From Thermogemmatispora sp. (GTDB lineage Bacteria; Chloroflexota; Ktedonobacteria; Ktedonobacterales; Ktedonobacteraceae), in assembly GCF_019683635.1 (NCBI RefSeq), contig NZ_JADGIA010000012.1, positions 1 through 47,566 of the forward strand: a DNA stretch of 47,566 nt. The letters are read 5' to 3'. The notes beneath the pieces were generated by a model, which worked only from the letters and a program-made list of their open reading frames with translations, had not been told where the DNA came from and did not search any database. Both the position numbers and the translations under genes were made by a program. This document shows positions 40,607 to 47,566 of this stretch, in pieces (position 1 is the first letter of the stretch; the number at the start of each line of letters is the position of its first letter).

Positions 40607-42850
40607 ATGCGCGCCTGCAACTATTGTGGCACGAAGCTACCAGATGATGCCAGATCCTGTGGACACTGCGGGCATTCTCTGCCCACAGAGGAGCCGACTC
40701 AACCACTCCAGGCCCGGGACAGCATGTTCAGTCAGCAGCCGTCTAGCGCCGCGTCTGGTTCAGTCTGGACCCCCGCCAGTGAAGGTGAGGCGGAATCCGA
40801 CGAAGCAACGTTACCACTGCCAGCGGAGCAGGAGTCGGATCTTGCTTCCCTATCCAGCTCCTCAGAAGATGAGACGGTCTCAGACTGGTGGCAGACGATC
40901 CCAGAGTCGCCTTCCTCTCTCTCGGCGGATGATGAGGTGGGAGGACCTTACCATTCTCCTTCCGTAGAGATCACCTCTGTCGCTCAACAGGACAACCGGG
41001 CTGCGCAGGCGGCGGAGGAGGAAGAGACTCGGCGCCGTCGAGCCTGGATTCTGCCTTTGCCAGGAGGGGAGCAGCTGGTGGCAAGTCAGGTCCCCCATGT
41101 CCAGGGCAATCCTCCAGCTCCTGTACCCTATGTGCGCGGTCGACCTCCCCACAGCCCCAAAGCTTCGGGTCATGGCGAGGAGGTTACCAGCCTCCGGGAG
41201 CTGGCTGAGCAGCCCCCGATATACCCTGTGGCCCCTGCTGTGGCCAGTCCACCAGCCTCTCGTCGTCTCTGGCAGCCACTTACTCGTCCAAGCAGCGGGC
41301 CGCCAGCATGGTTGACACTCGCTCTGGTCGCTTTCTGCGCAGCTTTACTGATCACGAGCAGCACTGTGGCTGCAGCCTTTACTATCTGGTCACCTACGCT
41401 CGCCATACTCTCTGGCAGCTCGACCGTAACCCCGGGCGGTTCGCTGCACCTGCACGGCTCCCATTTCCTGCCCGGTAGCACGGTGACCCTGACACTTGAT
41501 CACCATCTTCCCCTGCACTTCAGCGGCATTATAGCCCCGCAACAGCAGCAACAGCCGGGGACAGTCGCGGCTGAGCTGTTCAATCCAGCGACGCTGGCCT
41601 GGCAAACGCTGGAGGGGAATAGCCTGCAGACCCGGGGAGACGGCACTTTCGATGCCACTCTGACCATTGATCCAGCTTGGCCTCTGGGCCAGCACTCGAT
41701 CCAGGCCAAAGAGGCTCTGACATCGCGTAGCGCAAACCTGACCTTTACGATCGTGAGAGCCACACCGCCGACACCTTCAGCTACCGCCAGCCCGACTCCA
41801 ACGGTGGAAGTCAGCCCGAGCAGCTCGCCAACGCCTACAGCCACGGCAACCGCTGCGCCAACGTCCCCCCCTCCCACCGGAGGGTTGAGCTGCGTTAATC
41901 CCTCAGCGGTGACATTCGGCCCGCTGAGTGCCGGCTATGGTAAGCCAGTTGAGCAGAGCATCACTCTCTGCGCCTCCGGCAGCGGCGCAGTCGGTTGGAC
42001 GGCCAGCTGGGACAGCCAGCAAGCACCCTGGCTCTCCCTGAGCACAACTTCGGGTCTGCTGGCCGCGCCCGGCGAAGAGCAGATTAGTCTCAGCGCAAGC
42101 GTCGGCGCCCTGGCAGCGGGGCGTTACAGTACTGATATTAGCTTCAGCGACGACGCCGGCCATCCAGCCCTGCTGCTACAAGTAACGCTCATCGTGGTCA
42201 ACCCGTGTCTGAGCGCCTCCCCTACCTCGCTCAGCTTCACTGCTGTGGCCTCCACCAGCGACCCGGCGCCTCAGACCCTGACCATCCAGAGCTGCAGCGG
42301 CCTGGAGAGCTGGTCAGCCTCCCTGCAATTGGCAACAAAACAGGTCTGGTTGCATCTCAGCAGCAATAGCGGTACGCTCAGTGCGAACCGCTCCACCTCG
42401 ATCACGGTCACTGTGAACAGCCTGCAAACCAACCTCTCCGCAGGGAGCTACCAGGGGGAGATTCTCCTGAGCAGCGGGCAGAGCCAGGTGACTATTCCGG
42501 TGACGCTGACGGTCCAGCCTCCCCCGACACTGATTTTGGAAGCGCCACAGTCGGGCATGCTCCAGGCAGATAAAGATTGTCAGTTCACCAGCTCAGAGAC
42601 AAGCTGGCAGTGCCCGGTAACTATTGGGGCGGCAGCCCAGAACGTTGCTGCGCTGAACTGGAGCAGCTCTAGTAGCGGCGTCAGCGGCATCACGTTCACG
42701 CCTGCCGCAGGCACCCTGCCCCCTGGCCAGTCGGTATCGATCCAGGTGACGATTCCTGGCGAGGCCTGCCCCTCTTCCGCAGTACTGCTCTTTGAGGGAC
42801 CAGCCAATAGCATCAAAGTCACCTGGAGCTGTTTCCCTATTGCTTCTTGA
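40607..42850 (+). CDS. Zinc-ribbon membrane protein with extracellular BACON-like domains
   Basis: A 747-residue protein. The N-terminal zinc ribbon has Cys4/Cys7 and Cys18/Cys21 (CNYCG and CGHCG). A long Ser/Glu/Pro-rich segment (30-230) follows, then a transmembrane helix (about 234-262). Outside come an Ig-like domain (STVTPGGSLHLHGSHFLPG), a Thr/Pro/Ser-rich linker (about 385-430, PTPTATATAAPTSPP) and two or three BACON-like repeats: SAVTFGPLSAGYGKP with WLSLSTTSGLL, then TSLSFTAVAS with WLHLSSNSGTL. BACON domains are usually carbohydrate or mucin binding. AGGAGG lies right before the ATG. The same ribbon/disorder/TM plan appears at 8223-10193, and a transmembrane Ser/Thr kinase follows on the same strand. 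Confidence 0.87.
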   Translation: MRACNYCGTKLPDDARSCGHCGHSLPTEEPTQPLQARDSMFSQQPSSAASGSVWTPASEGEAESDEATLPLPAEQESDLASLSSSSEDETVSDWWQTIPESPSSLSADDEVGGPYHSPSVEITSVAQQDNRAAQAAEEEETRRRRAWILPLPGGEQLVASQVPHVQGNPPAPVPYVRGRPPHSPKASGHGEEVTSLRELAEQPPIYPVAPAVASPPASRRLWQPLTRPSSGPPAWLTLALVAFCAALLITSSTVAAAFTIWSPTLAILSGSSTVTPGGSLHLHGSHFLPGSTVTLTLDHHLPLHFSGIIAPQQQQQPGTVAAELFNPATLAWQTLEGNSLQTRGDGTFDATLTIDPAWPLGQHSIQAKEALTSRSANLTFTIVRATPPTPSATASPTPTVEVSPSSSPTPTATATAAPTSPPPTGGLSCVNPSAVTFGPLSAGYGKPVEQSITLCASGSGAVGWTASWDSQQAPWLSLSTTSGLLAAPGEEQISLSASVGALAAGRYSTDISFSDDAGHPALLLQVTLIVVNPCLSASPTSLSFTAVASTSDPAPQTLTIQSCSGLESWSASLQLATKQVWLHLSSNSGTLSANRSTSITVTVNSLQTNLSAGSYQGEILLSSGQSQVTIPVTLTVQPPPTLILEAPQSGMLQADKDCQFTSSETSWQCPVTIGAAAQNVAALNWSSSSSGVSGITFTPAAGTLPPGQSVSIQVTIPGEACPSSAVLLFEGPANSIKVTWSCFPIAS

Positions 42851-42864
42851 TACAGGCAAGCAGA

Positions 42865-42907
42865 GCTGAGAGAGGCCTCAGACAATGACCTGAGCCTCGT
42901 GATCAGC
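42865..42907 (+). terminator. Hairpin between the zinc-ribbon gene and the kinase gene
   Basis: GAGGCCTCAG (42872-42880 region) pairs with CTGAGCCTC with one bulge, and GCTGA (42865-42869) pairs with TCAGC (42903-42907). It starts 15 bases past the stop. No T-run follows; it may attenuate readthrough into the kinase gene. Confidence 0.4.
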
Positions 42908-42978
42908 CCACAAACAGGTCACGATGGCCGTTGAGTATGACAGTAAGGAGTGATTTTCTAGCAAAAGCAGAAAAAGTG

Positions 42979-44898
42979 ATGGATAGTGACGCATTGATCG
43001 GGCAGCGGCTCGGTGCCTATCTGATTCAGCGCCAGCTCGGCGAAGGAGCAATGGCGCGGGTCTATAAGGCCTACCATTCACGGCTGCGGCGCGATGTGGC
43101 CATCAAGATCATTCGCCCAGAGGTAGCGGCGCGCCCTGGCTTCGCCGCCCGCTTTGAGCGGGAGGCCCAACTGATCGCAAGCCTGGAGCACCCTCACATT
43201 GTGGCCGTCTACGACTTCGGCGAAGCGAACCTTGGCAGGCTCGGGACCATCCCTTACCTGGTCATGCAATACGTTGGCGGTGGTACCTTGCGCGACCTCC
43301 TGCGCGACCGTCGCCCGCTTGACCAGAGGCTGGCCATACGCTATGCCCGAGACCTGGCCCGCGCTTTGCATCTGGCTCACGAACGCGGGATCGTCCATCG
43401 CGACGTGAAGCCCCAGAACATGCTCTTGACCAGCGGCCCACAGCGCGAGATTTTGCTCTCCGACTTCGGAATCGCTAAATTGCTCGATCGGCGCGCTAGC
43501 CCGGCGGTGCGAAGAGGCAGGCCGCCCCTACTCGATGAGAGCGAGGAAGAAGGCGAGCCGACAGAGCCAGAGCTGGAGCACCTGCAACTCACCAGCGCCG
43601 GCGAGCTAATTGGCACGGCGGCCTATATGGCCCCGGAACAGATCAAGCGGCTCCCAGTCGATGCGCGCACGGATATTTATGCTCTGGGAGTGGTTCTTTT
43701 TCAGATGCTGACAGGGCATCCCCCTTTCGAGGCCGACAGTACCGTCGGGCTGCTTTATCAACATGTCCATCGCACAGCGCCCGACGCCCGTACCATCAAT
43801 CCGGCGGTCTCGGAGCAGCTGGCGCGCATGACTGCTCGCGCTCTGGCCAAGGACCCCGATGAACGTTTTCAGTCAGCAGCAGAACTGGCTCAGGCCCTGG
43901 ATCTCCTGCTGTTGCGAGAGCGCGAGGCCATCTATCCCTCACCGCGAGACCAGGGCTCAGGCCAGACGCTTGCTCAGCCAAGCAGAGCCAGTGCTATCGA
44001 GCTTGCAGCAGCCCAGGAGGCCAGCTCACTGGCTCCATCCCAGATCACTGCAGCTCCAAGCCACACAGAGACACCACCCGCCGCGACCTCTGCTCTCACC
44101 TCAGTGCTCAGACCTGGCAGGGCTAGCACGGACACTGGCACACACTCCCAGACGCTGCCCGCTTCTCTTAGAGGACAAATCTGGCAGCGTCGCAGGCTTC
44201 CCTTTGTCCTCAGCGGGCTGGTCCTTCTCCTCCTCATCGCCATCACGCTCATGCAAAGCCCGCTGAGCAGCTGGCTGGCGTTCCTGAATACATCTGGTTC
44301 CACATCCGAGGCCATAGCCCAGCCCTTTACGGATACGTTCCAGAACAATCAACAACGCTGGACCGAGAGTGCTCCTGCGCTCAGTACAGCCATCGGCAAC
44401 GGCCAGTATCTGATCACCATCGACCAGACGCCGCCAGCCACCTACTACTTCCCCTACCCCCAGGCCGTAGGGAACCTGCCGGCCAGCTTCACATTGCAAG
44501 CCCAAATGCAGCGCCTGGCCGGAGAGGAGGAAAATTGGTACGGCATCGCTTTCCGCCTCCATCCCGAAGGGAACTATGTTTCCTGCTATGCCCTGGTTAT
44601 CGACGGCGCTGGCCACTACGCTCTCTGGAAGTTCGATGCCCACGCAGCCCAGCCTGGTACCCCCTTAGTCCTGGCGAGCGGTACCTACTCCCCTCGCCCC
44701 CATGCCCCTGATACCTTAGAAATCAGCGTCCGGGGAGACACCTTCACAGCTCGCATCAATGCTGTTCCCCTGGACTTCAACGCCCCAACGCACAGCGTGA
44801 GCGACCGCGGCGGCTACAGCGGGGGCAAAGCCGGCCTGCTGCTGACCGGCCCCAACGCCCGCTTTTCCATCACGCGCTTCAGCCTCAGAGTTCCCTGA
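42979..44898 (+). CDS. Transmembrane Ser/Thr protein kinase (PknB-like)
   Basis: A 639-residue Hanks-type kinase. Motifs in order are the glycine loop LGEGAMARVYKA, VAIKII, the catalytic loop VHRDVKPQNMLL, DFGIAKL and MAPEQ. About 45 extra residues, rich in Glu and Arg, lie between DFG and APE, lengthening the activation segment well beyond the usual 25-30. A Ser/Thr/Ala/Pro linker (about 315-400) leads to one transmembrane helix (about 405-426). The outer domain of roughly 200 residues (FTDTFQNNQQRWTES to ITRFSLRVP) looks like a concanavalin-like sugar-binding sandwich. The ATG at 42979 is chosen to match the family N-terminus; in-frame ATG 42937 and TTG 42931 are alternatives, and no site has a good ribosome binding sequence. 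Confidence 0.92.
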   Translation: MDSDALIGQRLGAYLIQRQLGEGAMARVYKAYHSRLRRDVAIKIIRPEVAARPGFAARFEREAQLIASLEHPHIVAVYDFGEANLGRLGTIPYLVMQYVGGGTLRDLLRDRRPLDQRLAIRYARDLARALHLAHERGIVHRDVKPQNMLLTSGPQREILLSDFGIAKLLDRRASPAVRRGRPPLLDESEEEGEPTEPELEHLQLTSAGELIGTAAYMAPEQIKRLPVDARTDIYALGVVLFQMLTGHPPFEADSTVGLLYQHVHRTAPDARTINPAVSEQLARMTARALAKDPDERFQSAAELAQALDLLLLREREAIYPSPRDQGSGQTLAQPSRASAIELAAAQEASSLAPSQITAAPSHTETPPAATSALTSVLRPGRASTDTGTHSQTLPASLRGQIWQRRRLPFVLSGLVLLLLIAITLMQSPLSSWLAFLNTSGSTSEAIAQPFTDTFQNNQQRWTESAPALSTAIGNGQYLITIDQTPPATYYFPYPQAVGNLPASFTLQAQMQRLAGEEENWYGIAFRLHPEGNYVSCYALVIDGAGHYALWKFDAHAAQPGTPLVLASGTYSPRPHAPDTLEISVRGDTFTARINAVPLDFNAPTHSVSDRGGYSGGKAGLLLTGPNARFSITRFSLRVP

Positions 44899-44915
44899 GA
44901 AGGCCAGGTCAGCTT

Positions 44916-44943
44916 GTGGGGAGAAGTGCCCTTTTCCTCCCAC
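44916..44943 (+). terminator. Hairpin after the kinase gene
   Basis: GTGGGGAG (44916-44923) pairs with CTCCCAC (44937-44943) with one bulge, 17 bases past the stop; the loop contains CTTTTC. Modest evidence for a terminator. Confidence 0.4.
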
Positions 44944-45102
44944 GGGGAACCTCAACCCGCAGGCGGGCGAGCCTGACTGAAGTGGAGGCCAGGGACCTCT
45001 CCCGAAACGCCTAGAGAAGAGTCCTGAGAGCTGGGCAGGTAGGGCAGGTTGTGGTAGAGTACAAGGCGGTGCGTAGATGTAAGAGGAGGTTGCTTGCTTC
45101 TC

Positions 45103-45984
45103 ATGAGAGAGCATATCATCAGGCAATTTCTGGACGAGCCACAGTACAGCCATCCCGACAAGGCCCGGGTGACCATCATTCCGGCGCCGCTTGAATATAC
45201 CGTCTCATATGTGCAGGGGACACGTCACGGTCCCCAGGCTATCCTTAATGCCTCTAGCCAGCTGGAACTCTACGACGAGGAGCTAGAGTGCAGTCCGCTT
45301 GAGGAGGTAGGCATCTATACCCGTCCGGCCCTGGATTACCGGGGATTAGACCACGCAAGCGCCCTGAAGCTGACTGGCCAGGCGGTGCGTGAGGTTCTAG
45401 AGCGGGGTCAGTTCCCTCTGCTGATCGGCGGCGAGCATTCGCTTTCTCTTGAGCCGGTTGCCGTGGCACGCGAGTTTTTCCCCGACCTGACAGTTATTCA
45501 TATTGACGCCCACGGTGATCTCCGCGCTGAATACGAGGGATCTCCCCTTTCACATGCCTGCATCGCCAGGCGCGTGTTAGAGCTGGGTATCCCGGTGCTC
45601 GAAATCGGTATTCGCAGCATCAGTGCCGAGGAGAGGGACTTCCTACGTCGTGGAGCAGATGCAGCTATTGTCTGGGCGCGCGACCTCGCTCGCGGCCAGG
45701 CACGCATCCCCTGGGAGCGACTGAGCGAGCACACCTATGTAACATTCGACCTGGATGCCCTCGATCCTGCCGAGATGCCCGCCGTAGGCACCCCAGAGCC
45801 AGGCGGACTGAGCTGGTATCAGGCTCTGGAGCTGCTGCGCGAGATCTACCGGCGCACCACCGTGGTAGCCCAGGATGTGGTTGAGCTTTGTCCCATCCCC
45901 GGCCAGATTCGCGCGGATTTTCTGGCTGCACGCCTGATCTATAAGATGATCGGCTACCGGTTTTCTGCCCAGCTACCCGAGTAG
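45103..45984 (+). CDS. Arginase/agmatinase-family ureohydrolase
   Basis: A 293-residue binuclear manganese hydrolase. Metal ligands are visible in GGEHSLS (His), IDAHGDLR (Asp, His, Asp) and TFDLDALDPAEMP (two Asp), with SHACIARRV and GTPEPGGLSW completing the family pattern. SHACIARR and the N-terminal PYxxTVSYVQGTRHGP form favour agmatinase (SpeB) or related guanidino hydrolases over arginase, but the substrate cannot be fixed. AGGAGG lies 13 bases before the ATG at 45103 and 4 before an in-frame TTG at 45094, so the start is uncertain by 3 codons. No polyamine gene is adjacent. Confidence 0.9.
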   Translation: MREHIIRQFLDEPQYSHPDKARVTIIPAPLEYTVSYVQGTRHGPQAILNASSQLELYDEELECSPLEEVGIYTRPALDYRGLDHASALKLTGQAVREVLERGQFPLLIGGEHSLSLEPVAVAREFFPDLTVIHIDAHGDLRAEYEGSPLSHACIARRVLELGIPVLEIGIRSISAEERDFLRRGADAAIVWARDLARGQARIPWERLSEHTYVTFDLDALDPAEMPAVGTPEPGGLSWYQALELLREIYRRTTVVAQDVVELCPIPGQIRADFLAARLIYKMIGYRFSAQLPE

Positions 45985-46045
45985 ATCCCCAGGCAGCATC
46001 TACTAACAGACAAGAACCAGCAAGGCTAAGAGCATGGGAGGAGAG

Positions 46046-47182
46046 ATGAACGGAGAGAACAGTGAGCAGGGCCTTGGCCTCCCAACCAGGAAAGAGGCGA
46101 GGAGAGCAGCCTGTGCCTCCCCAAGGCAGAGGCGCCATCTTGATGAGCACGGTTCAGGTCGGTATTGCTGCTGGCGCAGGCAGGCAAGGCCCTGGCCGGG
46201 GAGCAACTTTGTCTTTTTGCTCCTGCTCTTGTTACTGGCCCTGCTAACGGCCTGCGAATCCGACACGAGCCAGCCAGTAGCGGGCCAGGCTCACTTACGC
46301 CAGCTTGATAACGGCAGTATTATCTACGATAGTAGTGCCGAGACTGTCTTGCTGCGAACCTTCCGCGGTGGAGGCCATCAGGGCACGCTCGATCTCAGTC
46401 CCCAGCTGAGCATTTACGGAGATGGTAGCTATATTCTCGGCCCCGGCCTGCAGATGCGTGAGGGGCATCTTAGCCAGGAGCAGCTCAGCCAATTGCTCCA
46501 TACGCTGGTTAACAGCTATGGGTTGCTAAGCTTCCAGCGCCAGCAGTTCTACGAGGTACCCGATCAGGATGCGGTCTTGCTCCAATTCAACGTGAACAAC
46601 CAGCATTATCAGTTTCTCTACAGTACTTTTGGCCAGCGCCAGGAGAGCCAGCAGGATCTCGACGAGTACCAGCGCCTGGGCGAGGCGCTCACGACGATCA
46701 ATGAAGCTGTGAGTCAGGGATCGACGACAGCTTATGACACCACACGCAAAGTGCTGCTGGTTCGCCAGGACTTCGGTCCCAATCTGAGTCAGCCGATCCC
46801 TACCTGGGATGTACCCGACTTTACTCTGCACCAGCTCGCCCAGTTCGAATGCGGTCCGGTGCCCCAGGACATCACAGGACCGAACGCCGACTCCGGCTGT
46901 CTGACCTTCACGACACCCCAGCGAGCCTTGCTTCTCACGCCCGAGCAGAGCCGCACCATCAGCAATTTGCTACACGGAAAGCTGAGTGGGGAATTTTATG
47001 AGCCAGCAACAGGGTTATACTATACAGTAATGCTCCGCGCACTCCTGCCGGATGAGCTGAACCAGGGGGTGGTGGCCATGTATGGTAGCCAGGACCTGAC
47101 CTACAGTGGGGTGCCGCTGCAGCAGGGACCGCTTCCGGCCAAGGCCTCTTCTACAGGCCCCCAAGCCCAGCTAGCAGCATAG
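46046..47182 (+). CDS. Putative lipoprotein or signal-anchored protein of unknown function
   Basis: About 378 residues. A long basic N-terminal region (about 55 residues, many Arg) leads to a leucine-rich core (FVFLLLLLLLALLTAC), which ends in a lipobox-like LTAC at about residue 70. The Cys is followed by a polar linker and a mature domain with strand-rich segments (LSIYGDGSYILGPGLQM, then VLLQFNVNNQHYQF). The n-region is far longer than in ordinary lipoproteins, so the real start may lie further in, or the protein may be a signal-anchor. GGGAGGAGAG precedes the ATG at 46046; ATG 46034 is an in-frame alternative. I do not recognise the family. Confidence 0.75.
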   Translation: MNGENSEQGLGLPTRKEARRAACASPRQRRHLDEHGSGRYCCWRRQARPWPGSNFVFLLLLLLLALLTACESDTSQPVAGQAHLRQLDNGSIIYDSSAETVLLRTFRGGGHQGTLDLSPQLSIYGDGSYILGPGLQMREGHLSQEQLSQLLHTLVNSYGLLSFQRQQFYEVPDQDAVLLQFNVNNQHYQFLYSTFGQRQESQQDLDEYQRLGEALTTINEAVSQGSTTAYDTTRKVLLVRQDFGPNLSQPIPTWDVPDFTLHQLAQFECGPVPQDITGPNADSGCLTFTTPQRALLLTPEQSRTISNLLHGKLSGEFYEPATGLYYTVMLRALLPDELNQGVVAMYGSQDLTYSGVPLQQGPLPAKASSTGPQAQLAA

Positions 47183-47306
47183 CCACAGAGCGGTCACCCG
47201 CTCGGCCCAGGTCCGGTCAGGGAAATCAGTCCGCGTGTCGCCGGCCATCGATGTCGTCCACAGGCAGTCGATCAGTGAGGGAGGACAGACAGGTCATGGC
47301 GTAGTG

Positions 47307-47315
47307 TGGTATACT
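47307..47315 (+). promoter_or_regulatory. Possible extended -10 promoter
   Basis: TGGTATACT matches a TGn-extended -10. No -35 consensus is seen. It could serve a gene beginning at the window edge. Confidence 0.35.
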
Positions 47316-47536
47316 GAGTCACAGAGAGCAAGGTCCCTCCACAACACCACTAACGTAGCGTGTAACGCACGCCAACCATGAAGCAGGTACGTTTGCCGAT
47401 GTAAGGTTGCACCAGGACAGGCAGCCTACGCTTCAAGCCACGCTCAAGAGACGAGCACGTAGGAATCCTCCTTTCCTGGCTGCACCGTCTACCTCGTGAT
47501 TACTCTACCCCTCAATGGGACGAGCAGAAAGGACAT

Positions 47537-47566
47537 ATGACCAGAGAATTCGAAAACAGGCGAAGA
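47537..47566 (+). CDS. Possible start of a gene cut by the right edge
   Basis: An ATG preceded by AGAAAGGA opens a frame of ten codons (MTREFENRRR) that runs to the last base. With so little sequence, neither the gene nor a product can be confirmed. Confidence 0.3.
   Translation, partial: MTREFENRRR

Larger units (their letters stand above)
47183..47566. other. Intergenic region at the right edge
   Basis: No complete gene is seen. It holds a possible promoter at 47307-47315, a short GCGTG/CACGC inverted repeat near 47358-47372, and a possible gene start at 47537. Confidence 0.45.

Overview
This window looks like a chromosomal segment of a GC-rich (around 60%, by eye) aerobic bacterium, most likely Chloroflexota of the Ktedonobacteria/Thermogemmatispora kind. 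That is an inference. It rests on a split b6-type cytochrome bc complex with a cytochrome c-cupredoxin fusion, a mycobacterial-style CysO/CysM/JAMM cysteine pathway, an F420-type LLM oxidoreductase, several CO-dehydrogenase-family hydroxylases, and large zinc-ribbon/disordered/single-TM proteins. No rRNA, tRNA, CRISPR array, transposase or phage gene was seen.

Layout. (1) 1-4718, minus strand: a respiratory operon reading cytochrome b, subunit IV, Rieske protein, cytochrome c-cupredoxin and a multi-TM protein cut by the left edge. Its long upstream region (4719-5674) carries two near-identical operators placed like class II activator sites over minus-strand -10 boxes. (2) 5675-7497, plus strand: a NarX/LiaS-type histidine kinase and a LuxR-type response regulator with overlapping ends, behind a near-consensus promoter. 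(3) 7618-13877: a small unknown protein, a zinc-ribbon membrane protein, an FAD oxidoreductase divergent from a MarR regulator, and a 14-TM MFS exporter. (4) 14099-15322: an iron module made of a Fur protein behind a clear Fur box and a VIT/CCC1-like membrane protein. (5) 15435-19302: a TrpF-like protein facing a complete sulfur-carrier cysteine operon, in the order rhodanese-MoeB, CysO, CysM, JAMM hydrolase. (6) 19603-23700: a solitary molybdenum hydroxylase large subunit and a secreted beta-helix protein, separated by a region with a long perfect inverted repeat. (7) 24088-28480: MetY, a CoA-binding protein, an LLM oxidoreductase and a Gfo/Idh/MocA oxidoreductase. (8) 28841-35579, minus strand: an unknown Ig-like protein, a phenylacetate-CoA-ligase-like enzyme and a three-subunit molybdenum hydroxylase whose FAD subunit has the [4Fe-4S] cysteine insertion of 4-hydroxybenzoyl-CoA reductase, but whose Mo subunit has Gln where the family has its catalytic Glu. 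(9) 35809-47566: a DUF4139 protein, a secreted EXORDIUM-like protein, an amidase, a zinc-ribbon/BACON protein, a transmembrane Ser/Thr kinase, an arginase/agmatinase-family enzyme and a putative lipoprotein.

How the parts may work together. The b/IV/Rieske/cytochrome c-cupredoxin set would pass electrons from quinol through a tethered heme c and copper site to a terminal oxidase outside the window. The cysteine operon would make cysteine from O-phosphoserine through a protein thiocarboxylate, beside a separate MetY sulfhydrylation route. The ligase plus hydroxylase set suggests reductive or hydroxylating chemistry on an aryl-CoA.

All functional statements come from motif recognition by eye; no database search was run.
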